DNA from: Steinernema hermaphroditum
Taxonomy: Eukaryota > Nematoda > Chromadorea > Rhabditida > Steinernematidae
Direction of reading: 5' to 3'
NCBI GenBank assembly: GCA_030435675.1
Contig: CM059625.1
Location: 13,082,001 to 13,146,000 of the forward strand
DNA length: 64,000 nucleotides
Part shown: piece by piece, positions 50,328 through 60,538 of the stretch
How positions within the stretch are numbered: position 1 is the first letter of the stretch
How the letters are laid out: each line of letters begins with the position of its first letter
Notes under the pieces: generated by a model
The model's database searches: none
The model's input: the letters and a program-made list of their open reading frames with translations, nothing else
What the model was told of the DNA's origin: nothing
Made by a program: the position numbers and the translations under genes

Positions 50328-51913
50328 TTACGGTTCGCTTCCAAAAATGTCCGAAATAAGTTTTGTGATCTTCGTTTGGCCTAAGGAGTGCTTGAAGTAA
50401 ACGTTGACAAGCTCTGACTCGAAGTTTCCCATGCTTTCCATGACCAGCATCGTCTGTATGTAGCGAAGCGGCTGGCAGGGGTAAGCCAGCTGCTGGTGGT
50501 GTGCCAGGTTCACGTATGAGAGCTGTTCTACCTGCGATGCCTTGCCTTAAATCAAGAAATATAGCCGCATGTTGAAGACTGCTACCGTACCCTTCAACAA
50601 AGCAATGACTCTCAAGGCGTTGTTTTCATTCGTGTCCAGCCTCAACTGCTCTATTCTCGAGACCAAGGAGATGAGCTTATTGCGTGTATTGCAGTCGTCG
50701 ATGGTCTCTAGCATCGAGGAAGTAGAGGTGAGAAAACCGTTCTCGATGGCAACGAGCACAAACAGTTGGCTCCATCTCTCAGATATAGCCGCTACCTGTA
50801 AAAGAGTTGTGAGAACGGATTAAGAGATGTAAATGCGCGTAATTCGTTTTGTTGCATAACGCGCGGATTAGCGCAGCGTTCTCACCTGATCTTTATGAGA
50901 AAGGCCGACGTAGGGGAGGAACGTCTTGGACCAATTGATGATTTGAAAGAAGATTCTGGCTGCAGCTTCTTTCGTTGCATCGTTGACATTGCAAAGTGAA
51001 GTGGATGTGGAGGAGACCGAATCAACGCTACTGGCTGGCTGAAACACATCATATGAACTTATGCCAGTAGATTCCATATGTTGGTGTTAGTCCCATACTG
51101 AACTGAAAAGCGAACGGTTCTGGTATGTCAAGCTGTTCCCTACAAGTTGTATTGGTTTCCCAGCGAAGTCTACACGGCTATGTAGAGTTCGCCTTACTTT
51201 GTATGTTGTTCAATGTTCAATTTGATGAAGTTAATTGCCCTATGTGAGAGACGCCATCAGCCTCTCCGTTCCATTCGCTCTCAACTTAATTGTTTTGCAA
51301 ACAACATCTGTTCCTCCTTGCGCAGATTACGGTAATCCAGACGTTGTGGCGCACAGTTTTTCGCAAAAACATGCCGAGATTAACAGTTGACAGCGTCAAT
51401 TAGAACGCTAATCCACGTGACAAACAAAGCTCTGCCGAGTGATAATACCCGCTGGCTTACCGATCGTTCCTTTGTCGCCTTTGGCGGTGTCAAAACAAGA
51501 TCCGGTTGGCTCATGGCGAAGAGCGTCATGTGTCGGCGGAGGGTCGAGTTGCGCGGACCTCGTTCGTGCTGAACCGCTTCTTTGTTCATTCCGATCTCGA
51601 GGCATTTGCGGAGACGACACGCGCGACACTGATTCCGATGGGTCTTGTCGACAACACATTGACCTTCGTCGGCGGCGCCGCGATTCTTGCAAACATACTG
51701 TCGATGACGCCTCACAGAGCGCTATAACATGCACACCAATTGAGTCGACTCCTTCGAGGACTACGGTATACCTTGAAGAAGCCGGCACATCCGTCACAGC
51801 TGAAGATACCGTAATGCTTGCCTGACGAGTGGTCCTGACACACTCGGCAAGGAACATCGAGAAGGATGCGATCTAAACAAGTCTCGTCAGGAGTGGATAT
51901 CGTTTGGTCGCCC
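50328..51913 (-). CDS. nhr-67: Tailless/NR2E1-type nuclear receptor (NHR-67 homologue), 5' end incomplete
   Basis: Five exons in phase: about 51913-51772, 51721-51461, 51038-50886, 50795-50591 and 50545-50328. The DNA-binding domain is complete: [20 protein letters not shown] with P-box CDGCAGFFK, then [34 protein letters not shown] and [20 protein letters not shown]. The P-box and the [16 protein letters not shown] extension are diagnostic of Tailless. The ligand-binding domain is spread over the last three exons and has the [17 protein letters not shown] segment typical of the NR2E group. It ends in a helix-12-like [10 protein letters not shown]. No ATG precedes the zinc finger in frame in this exon, and an acceptor (ggcacag) lies at its start, so an upstream exon supplies the start. 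Tailless receptors bind DNA as repressors in neural development. Ligand binding is not known for the family. Confidence 0.92.
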
Positions 51914-54900
51914 ACTCTGTGCCCTCTTACATTCCCTCATCAGTTTTTAATTTTGCCCTTTTCGGGCAGCCAAGTTGTGATGACGGTGGAGGCGCAAGTC
52001 GATTAGTGATTCCGAATGCCCAGAAGCGTTGCCCGCGCGACAAATATGATGAGAATTGGTTATTTGCTTAGTCGCAATTAATTGCGCAATATTTATGGGC
52101 TCTGGCATCTTCGGGTCCCTAATCTGCGACGTGCCCTCGTCGACGCCAAGTGCCGAACACCGACTGACGCCCCGGTGACAGTAGTCGTGCGCCATTTGGT
52201 CGCGCGGACCACTCCCTTCCGGCGACGTTCGTGGATAGTTAGACACGGCGCCGAACGAGTGGAGACGAGTTCAAGAGCCGCTTAAGAGACTAAATCAGAA
52301 GGCACAGTCGGTGCCCGCCACTACACACACTCTTAGCCTCAAGCCCGGCAGCAGCGGCCAATTAATGTTAATGACGAATCGGAAAGCCACTCAAAGTCCG
52401 CGCAGCTCTTCACAGTAAGCAGAGCGCCACTACAACATGTGTACAATATTGGTAACCGTATATCGACACATGTGCTAATTAATGAGAGCATACTTGAAAA
52501 GAGGCGCTAAGCGGATTAAGTGACCAGGCAGTGAAGAGACAGCGACCGCTACTGTTTGCCAAGTGTCTTATCGCGAACACATCGGTCACATCTCTTTTCG
52601 CAGCTTGCATCCGGGATACCGTACCTCTGAGCCCATGAAAATATAGTAAACGAACCTTTGCACGGAACAAAAAAGATTTTGAGATGAAACAACTGTTTAA
52701 AAAAACGATATTGCAAAACTGAAAGACCAAACCTATTTCAAGAAGGTAAGATCCAAATACAAGGTATGCCAAAAAACTGATCGCACTCCTCCTCTAAATG
52801 AAAAAGTGACTCTTTTGGTACACCTTACATAGAGAAATGTCCACAGAGCTAGGCCTCCCAGATAATAAAACAAACGGGAAATTCAATTAAATAAAGGAAC
52901 ATTTCGCCAGAAAACTGAATGAATAGTTTATCAACTGACAGCAAAAACCACATTACATCGGCACTGCTCATTTGAAGGTCGAGGATTAAGTGAAAGTCAC
53001 TACATGAAGGCAATCACAGAGTATTTAAACGCAACTGGATACGAACAGACATCCACGTTTAAATTTATCTCAATCGAATATAATGGAGTATAATTGTGTG
53101 AATGTATCAAATTTAAAAAGACCTAAAGAGGCAACGACTACAACCTGCCATTTTAACTTTGATTTCAGGTTAAATGAATGAGTTGAAGCTACTGCCCCAC
53201 ACACCTTTTAAGGAATTCTAGTCAAGATAGTTCGTGCTGAAGTAAATAGTAGATTTTTATAAGTAAGATGTGAATGAGACACTGTGAAAAGAACAAAGTG
53301 GTGATCTACAAAATGAGAGTCAACACCGGGCAAAAGGATGTCTTGAGAAATTTCGAAGCTTCAAAATGAACTCACTTGAAGTGGAAGTCATGACGAGGTC
53401 TGACTTGAGCTGAGGAGTGAAAAGTGAACCCAAAAGGGAAATCGAGAGTATTGTCACCGCGCGGCAGGCGAGTCACTCTTCGAGGGGCGTGGCGAACGCG
53501 GTGCTCGTAGTCAGCGGCTCTGATTGGTGGGACGACGGCAAATACGGTCGCGACTCGGCTTTTCGACGGCGAAAGAGGCAGTCAAACGTCGACGAGAGTC
53601 TTCGGCGTCGAAAGAGGGCGTCGCACATTTGAGATGGAAAGAACGAGGCGAAGAGGAGCGTCGGAGTCGGATGCGTCGTGCGTTCGATGCGTGTGTCCCT
53701 TCTGTTCATGCATAAGTGTCGCAAACGACCACCGTTGCGATGTTAAATCCCTCGGGCAACAATCTGAAGCTGTTTGCATTGGATTCACGACTGCGGGACA
53801 AGTGAGGAAATTCTTGCACCGAGCTCCACATGCAAAAAAAAACCTCCCTAAAGAGGAAAAACAAAACGAAAAAGCTATTCTAAGGTGAATCGGAAAGGTG
53901 AAACATGGCCAGTTCAAATATTTCTAGAAAATCCGTCCATAGGGATCTATAACCTGACTACTGTAGGACAGCTTTTAATATCTTTGTATCTGTTTGCTAC
54001 ATACCAACAGAATGTGTTTCAAATAACATGACGACATTCATGTATCCCTTTTGCACAATTAAATACATTCTATAGCAAAAATGCTACTGAAGAAGTTGCG
54101 GTTCTTTTCTACTGTTTCTTAATCCAAAACCGTTTGACCGAAGCGATCTGAAGAGACTCTTGAGGACGGTGTGATTTGTGAGAAGGATTAGTCGTGTAAA
54201 TCTGTAAAGCGAGTAGCGACCATCCATCTTTCGGATTAGCCCGGACTCGTCGAGTTCGCAGAGCGGCCGCCAACTTTCACACGTGAACGCCGCCTCACTC
54301 AAAACAAGGGTGCTTCTACGTCCTCTCTTTTTCGTCCTCTTTCTAGTGGCGCCGATGAAAAACCACTCGCGAGTTTTCTTGAATCCCAATTTTCAGCCAT
54401 CAACACAATCGCAGTTTCAGCTAAACTGGAGGAGACACGGTCTCCTGCAAGATGTTTGTTTCCCAAAGGATTGTTAATCTGCATGTATGTCACCAAATCG
54501 GATGTAATCCTTTTCGTTTTGTAATCGTTGAAACAATTAACACCCAAGCGGGATACCGTCTTCCGGGGTGGCCGCACCCATTGCGTAACTGCGCTAATTG
54601 CACGTGCTCGATCGGCAGTTGAGCAAACAGAGCCCGGTCAATATGTTAAGCGATTAAGCACAATTTTGAGCATGTCAAGGTGAGGTGCACTGAACCCGCA
54701 AAATCTCGGGAAGTTGTCGAAGCCGCACTTGATACTTATGCATTCGAAGGAAACTCGGCGTGCTCAATTGAGTGCGGCAAAGCGGCGGTTGTCGGCGCTA
54801 CCCAAAACACGTCATTATAGGATAATAGCCGACGGCGCGTAGTCAGTTATATACGGTAATGACGCTTCGAGTCTCCAGCTACTCACAATGCGAAAGGATG

Positions 54901-55095
54901 TATGGTCGATTGAGTCAATCGCCACATTGTCGTCGTTCACCTTTCACTTCAAGCGCTCTCCGCAAATTATTCGTATCCACTCCTGCCTACCATGAACATA
55001 TAACTCATATATTATCTGACGTACACGTTACAATCGAGAAATTAGTACATTATTGTAAATAAATTATAGGTAATAGAAACACATTATGTACTTGA
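51914..55095. other. 3.2 kb stretch upstream of the nuclear receptor
   Basis: It should hold the missing first exon of the nuclear receptor on the minus strand, which I could not place. Minus-strand frames at 52479-52772, 53582-53917 and 54084-54389 have no motif. A frame at 53417-53715 (plus) is arginine/serine-rich and probably chance. Confidence 0.4.
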
Positions 55096-57031
55096 CTATG
55101 CCATAGGATCGATCTCATCAAAGAAACGCTCACTGGGGACCTCGAAGGGCTTCATCTTCTTGACCATGGCGAGCTTCGGGCCCTGGTAGCCAGGCTTTCC
55201 AGCGTCTACGTACTGCTCCAATCCTTCTCCAGCATACGAGAACTTGGGAAGAACCAAGGCGTTCTTAATCCAGGTTATTCCCGCATTCTCAAGCCATCTG
55301 TTGTGCTCGGCGTAGAGGTCGGCGCGACACGTAAGGATGCAGTCCTTGCCGGCCTCAGGCGGATTCTTCAAAGGGCTGAATTCCTGACTGCGTTCAACTT
55401 CCCAAATGCAGAATCGCCTAAAATCGGAACGATCAAGGGTTATTACGAACAGGTGTATCTAAGTTTGTATCGTATTTTCCGACCTCATACAAAGGTCAAG
55501 TGCCGAAACACGCAGAACGGATACACCATTGTGCACAAGGAGCTGCACGTAAGGTAATAGAGAACGTCGCGACAAAAGAAAAACAAATACTCTGAGCAAA
55601 CACATCTTCAACTTATGCGCGAGTTTTGCGTCAAAAGTTAACCACCATTAAGGCAATAATTCGACGCTCACTTGGACATGCCGAAGACGTCAAAGACAAA
55701 TTTCTCCATCTTTACACCATTCGGCTGGGATGGCGTTATCTTCTCTCCAGATTGCAGGTCGACGTAGGGAATTTTCTTATTAGCACGATGGTAGGGCAAG
55801 TCATCCTCATTGCAAGCCCTTTCCAGCAAGTCGATATGGAATAGATGATTGGCTATGTTGCCCGCCCGGAATGCCAACTTTTCGCCTTCACGTTTTTCAG
55901 CCATTCCCTTGCTCAATTCCGAATACTCGATGACCCCGTAAGTATCCGATTTGGTGAGTTGACAGATAACTCCAACCGACTCTTGCGGCTTTTTCTTCTC
56001 GACTACCTACAATATGCGCGAATGTTACGTATTCAACGGAAGAAAAACGCACCTTAGCGATACAATCGAGATTTTTGCTCATGGCCAGTCCAATAAAATG
56101 AGGATCGGCAACTCGGCAGAGAATGTTATCAACGCAATAGACGTGAATGTACTCGGTTCCATGCTCCCTGAATAGTGGAATGTATCTCTTCAATGCAGAA
56201 TACAATCCGCCGTTTCCATCTGAAAATACAGATGCATCACGGTGAACGAAGTGTTCAATCATACTGGGGGCCTTGGCGAGCTCGTTCTTGTCCGCCAGAA
56301 GAACTTTTCCGTCGTAGTCAAAGCAAGGAATTGTAGGCTGATCAAAGAAGATCACTTGTTTGGGATCCAGATTGCTTTCTTTGATGACCCGTTGCATGTA
56401 AAGTTCGGTTAACTTTCGAGTTGGCGCGCTTGTCATGATGAGCCTACAACAATAGATCGAATCGCTGTTGCCAATCGATGGTTCCTACCAAATAATTTTG
56501 CATCGTCCCTGCTCTGCAATGTCGGGATAGGCTTCTCTTGCCAACTCTTGCAGCTTTTTTATTTTCGCGGCTTGCAAACCAAGCAAGTTATCACTTGGCG
56601 TTGCATTAATACCTAAGCCGATCACACCCTTTGGCGCATTCATTCCTAGACGCGTAGCCTGACCGCCAGCCAATACGACTACCGCAATTTTTCCTTGTAC
56701 GATGCCACGAAGACCTAAACTTCCATGTAATAAAAATCCGAGTAACACGAAAGACACCTGTGTCCCAGTAGTGAGTGAGAGTTTTCTCTTTTAAATCTTT
56801 TCGGCATACATAAGCGTCCTTCGGAATTGGCAAGAGATCGGTGTCCGAAAGATGCGTAACAGTAGACGACTCAACGAAACCTTTGCAAGCCTCAGCGAGA
56901 TTGCAAGTCATGATATCCTTGAGCAAAGAAGTTTTGTTCTCCGCATCAAGCTGATCGTAGAAGTTGAGAAGATGTTCCTGTCCGAACTGCGAGAGCAAAT
57001 TCAATGCTCCCTCCTTGGTGATTTCGCCCAT
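55096..57031 (-). CDS. uap-1: UDP-N-acetylglucosamine pyrophosphorylase
   Basis: Five exons close exactly to 515 residues: 57031-56758, 56714-56489, 56443-56053, 56006-55672 and 55417-55096. The enzyme joins UTP and GlcNAc-1-phosphate (or GalNAc-1-phosphate) to make UDP-GlcNAc, the donor for chitin, N-glycans and GPI anchors, in the cytosol. Exon 2 has the nucleotide loop VVVLAGGQATRLG followed by APKGVI. Exon 3 has LIMTSAPT, TIPCFD, KAPSMIEHFVHRDAS and YIHVYCVDNILCRVADPHFI. Exon 4 has FRAGNIANH and FVFDVF. Exon 5 has SQEFSPLKN and ends FDEIDPMA. The loop usually reads GGQGTRLG, with Ala here replacing Gly (codon 56656-56658). The length fits the family (about 500-520). A splice acceptor (tgttttcag) ends one base before the ATG. 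Confidence 0.95.
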
Positions 57032-58336
57032 TCTGAAAACAGATAACAGGAGTATGACATAATGCATCCGCACGCAGTGAAATAAGAACGATGAGGGGCA
57101 CAATTTACAGGCACCGTGGTGACCTCTAAAGCGTGAGATCCTCTGTTGTCAGTAAGGACAACTTGCTAAGACGATTGTTTCAAAAGTCACGTGTTGCTAA
57201 ACGACAAATAGAAGACAGCATACGAAGGCGATACGTGGCGACGCATCGATGGCGTGTCAACCACTGATGAAGTCAGAGCCGGCAATTTGGAGAGCGCATC
57301 AGATCATTTATAAAGTATCGCGGCCCGTTCAATAGACGGCGTCTAGTAGACACTTACAGTGCGTCGTCTATAACATAAACACACGTGTCTCGGCGAGATT
57401 GAATCACTGTATTTCGTCAAGAAGTACGATGAAAATAGATCTTAAGGCAAAGGGCGTACGGTCAGGTCAGCATGCAGTGCAGCGATAAGGGGTTGCAACA
57501 GCTGGCGCTGGAGCCCTTGCAATACATCACAGCACAATAAATGCAAAAGGCAACAATATGATTCAGCTCAAAATTTAAAATTCTGGACATCCCGCTTAAA
57601 TTCAAAACTAACTATAAAAATGTCATGTTGTTCAGTGCTGACCGTCAGTTCTACAGACAGAACGCAAAGTAAGCTCAAAGAGAGCCCACACATATCCCTC
57701 AGTGGAGATAGCAGCTATGCGCAGCAGTCGCGCTGCTCGTAATCCGAATACGAATTTGCGGCAAAAGCTTTGAATAGACGAACTCTCGACAGCCGGCGTT
57801 CAGCGAACACCGTCGACTAGCCGCCACTATCTTGTACGTTGGCCGAAGCACACTGAGATGCGAAGGGATCTGGGATTCACACTGTACAGTGAATCACCAG
57901 TGATGCATAACTTTCCCATATCTCTCGCTATGGCGTGCTCGTCGTTTTCTATATTCTTCTTTTCCACTAGCATGGCAGCCACTGGCGGGTCCCAGAGCGA
58001 TGTTTCTGAGCCACGATGCGCCGCTGCAATGCAATGAAGCTATTCAACTCTCCCTCTCTCGACCGGTGTCTTCTCGTGTTCTCGAAATGGAGAACCGTCT
58101 ATAGGGGGTAGGACCACCGATAGTTTGCGTTTGAGCGTTAATCTTAGGCTGTCCTCACACCTTTTCTATTTTGCGATTATCATGTTGATGGGTTGAATCA
58201 AATTTCGCAAGTGATTTTGAATGCTTTATCGTATTTATCGGTCAGAATTGGTCATTCCTGGAACTGGTCATCTCTACTATCAATCGTCTTTTTGCTCATT
58301 TTGTTATTAAAAATTTGTTGCAGGAATTCAGAAAGG
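57032..58336. other. intergenic stretch between divergent uap-1 and prefoldin genes
   Basis: Shared upstream region of two divergent genes. No supported exon. A frame at 58193-58450 covers the prefoldin start in the wrong phase and is a shadow. Confidence 0.5.
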
Positions 58337-58812
58337 ATGAGCGGTGCAAAGCGCGACGAAGAGGTATTTAAGGTGACGTTTCCCAGAACTACGTCGTTAA
58401 TTGTATTCGTATTTCTAGGCTATACAGCATCTCCAGTATATGAAGGCTGACCTCGACGAGAAAATGCTTTCCGCAGAAACTATGAAACTACTCGAGAAAA
58501 AGGTTTGCTGTTAGGTTTTCTCTGTCGCCGTCTAAAACAATGTTATTGCAGCGGATTGATTCTGCGCAAGCCGTGCTAAAAATGATGGAGCCCGTGAAGG
58601 GCACAGACAGGCCGGTTTATCATAATGTTGGAAGGGCCTACATGTTAACCGATGCCGACAGCATTGTAAAAACGAACGAAGAAAGAATCGTGGAGTGCCA
58701 GAAAGCTGTTCAGAATATTGAATCCCGGCAGAACGACTTGAACGCAACGTATAAGAAGAAAGAAGATGATGTCCGTGAAAAACTGCGCGCTATTCAGCTC
58801 AAGAGTCAGTAA
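58337..58812 (+). CDS. pfd-1: prefoldin subunit 1
   Basis: Three exons, 58337-58363, 58419-58502 and 58552-58812, close to 123 residues, the usual length for this beta-type subunit. The protein is two helices flanking a short hairpin: IQHLQYMKADLDEKMLS ... VLKMMEPVKG then the hairpin YHNVGRAYMLTDADSIV and the second helix ERIVECQKAVQNIESR. The hairpin matches the family pattern YxxVGRxFIL. Prefoldin is a six-subunit chaperone in the cytosol that hands unfolded actin and tubulin to the CCT chaperonin. A splice acceptor (ttgttgcag) lies 13 bases before the ATG. AATAAA follows the stop by about 105 bases. It is the first of three same-strand genes. Confidence 0.9.
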
Positions 58813-58917
58813 TGTTCCTCGTGGATCCGCTTAATTTCGGGGACGATCTCGTCATTTGTTGCTTGCTGCATATGGTATCATTTTACTTAAGTTTTGAATT
58901 CCCTTTTATCCTAATTG

Positions 58918-58923
58918 AATAAA
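58918..58923 (+). promoter_or_regulatory. polyadenylation signal AATAAA
   Basis: A canonical hexamer about 105 bases past the prefoldin stop. Confidence 0.55.
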
Positions 58924-59543
58924 CGTTGCTTGGTCTTTACGGTGAAGGCGGTTGTTGAACGTCTGCATTAGATCAGAAGCATGTGTCTTCGGGTGTCGGC
59001 TTTTGTAGGTGGAATATGTCCACACGATTTGTAGAGATGTTCATGTTCGTACTGAGAGCCCGATTCCTTATTCTCTATTAATGCTGCGTCACACCTGGCC
59101 ATGAAAAAAGCAAAGCCTTTTCGCTATCTGCCGATGACAGTAAGCGGTATCCGGAATCCGGAATATTTTGCTGCTAATCCTGCGGAGAAACGGCGATGCA
59201 GAAAATAACGCTCCTGTCTGAACGTGTGGAATTTACTACCGTCACTGAATGTGATCGTGTGTACGAAACAAACGGTGCTAATCATTCACTGAAAACAGCC
59301 GATCTCCAAGGCGCACAATTAGAAAGATTGCCGTGCTATGTACTGTGTTTATACTGCTGTACAAAAATTCGTGATCCCGCGTTGCTTGGCCGCCTGTCTG
59401 CGGTGCTCTCGTCTCGTCTACAACGAGTTCCCCGTTTCAGCGGGTCGCCGCTCTTAGACGTCTCGTAGACAGGTCGTCCGTGTCTCGTCGGATTTTCCTT
59501 TTGCGATTGGTGCATTGTGTCATATGTTCTTCATTTCAGATCA
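58924..59543. other. intergenic stretch between the prefoldin and COA1-like genes
   Basis: About 0.6 kb without supported coding. It ends in an acceptor (ttcatttcag) four bases before the next start codon. A frame at 59196-59468 has no motif. Confidence 0.5.
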
Positions 59544-60006
59544 ATGTTAGGCAGAATCCGGACGTCGACGCTCGTTCAGATAGCCGCGGGAGGCTTCCTT
59601 ATTGGCTCGACTGCCATTTATCTGGCCCAGAAACGTGTCCAGCACCGTGTCCGGTCTCTTCCACACTACAGCGAGGCGCTGAAGATTGTCGCGCATCACG
59701 AGAAAGCGCGTGATTCACTAGGTCCCCCCATCGTTGTTGGCAACGTCGACTTATCCGATCGGCATCATAACTACATTGACAAGACGAAGTCAATGGTTGG
59801 TTTTTTTTGTAGTTGAACAATTAATTCTTAGTGCAAAAATTTTTCAGTTGCGTTTGCCGGTGTCTGGTGAAATCGACAGCGGTTTTCTGAACGTCTATGC
59901 GGAGCGCAAATCGACGGAGGACGAGTTTCAGACTATTTATGTTGATCTCGAACTTGCAGAGTCACAAGTGCGAATATTCGATAGCCAGCCTGATGACCAC
60001 GAATAG
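59544..60006 (+). CDS. COA1: COA1-like mitochondrial cytochrome c oxidase assembly factor
   Basis: Two exons, 59544-59795 and 59848-60006, close to 136 residues (human COA1 is about 146). A basic N-terminus (MLGRIRTSTL) is followed by one membrane helix (VQIAAGGFLIGSTAIYLAQK), then the conserved HEKARDSLGPPIVVG. Exon 2 starts LRLPVSGEIDSGFLNVYAER and ends with FQTIYVDLELAESQVRIF. The LGPP and LxxPVSGxxxxG motifs identify the Coa1/Tim21-like family, inner-membrane proteins that help build respiratory complexes IV and I. Exon 1 follows an acceptor by four bases. An upstream in-frame extension exists but its only start would be a non-ATG codon, so 59544 is preferred. AATAAA lies at 60044. Confidence 0.85.
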
Positions 60007-60043
60007 ATTAGGCTAATAGATGCTGTTCTTGTTATTGTATCGT

Positions 60044-60049
60044 AATAAA
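60044..60049 (+). promoter_or_regulatory. polyadenylation signal AATAAA
   Basis: A canonical hexamer about 38 bases past the COA1-like stop. Confidence 0.55.
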
Positions 60050-60538
60050 CGTAAGCGTCATTTTCGCGTCGCGGTATAATTCACTAGCTCCCTTGTCGAA
60101 GGGATTGACATTTTTTTTGTTTCAATCTTGTTTCTTTCAGGGGCGTACTAAGCTCACTTGCGACTAATCTATTTATCCATCGTATTGTGCCTCACTCCTT
60201 CTTCGTTCGTCAAAAAGGGTAAGTAACAATCGTGACTGCTCGGTCTTTGGTGCGGGTGCTATTATTGCGAGCACTTCCTGAATCGATTATGCAGATCGGT
60301 ATTGTCCTTTGCTTCGGCCAAGCTCTCTGTCTCACTTTGCACATTTCCGTATTTTGGAATGCGACTTGCTCACTCACCATCGATCTCTTAGAGACGCACT
60401 CATCTTGATATTGAACATGAGGGTCACCATTAAATGAGCCGATGCTGACTTATTAGCACTGCTTCAGTCAAAGTTCGTCTCTCTTGAGACCTTATCTTGT
60501 CATTAAAATGCTGTTATTTCAGGTTGCCATCGTCTCCA
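60050..60538. other. intergenic stretch between the COA1-like and acyltransferase genes
   Basis: About 0.5 kb without supported coding. Acceptors (ctttcag at about 60140 and ttatttcag at 60522) occur before the next start, in keeping with untranslated exons. Confidence 0.4.
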
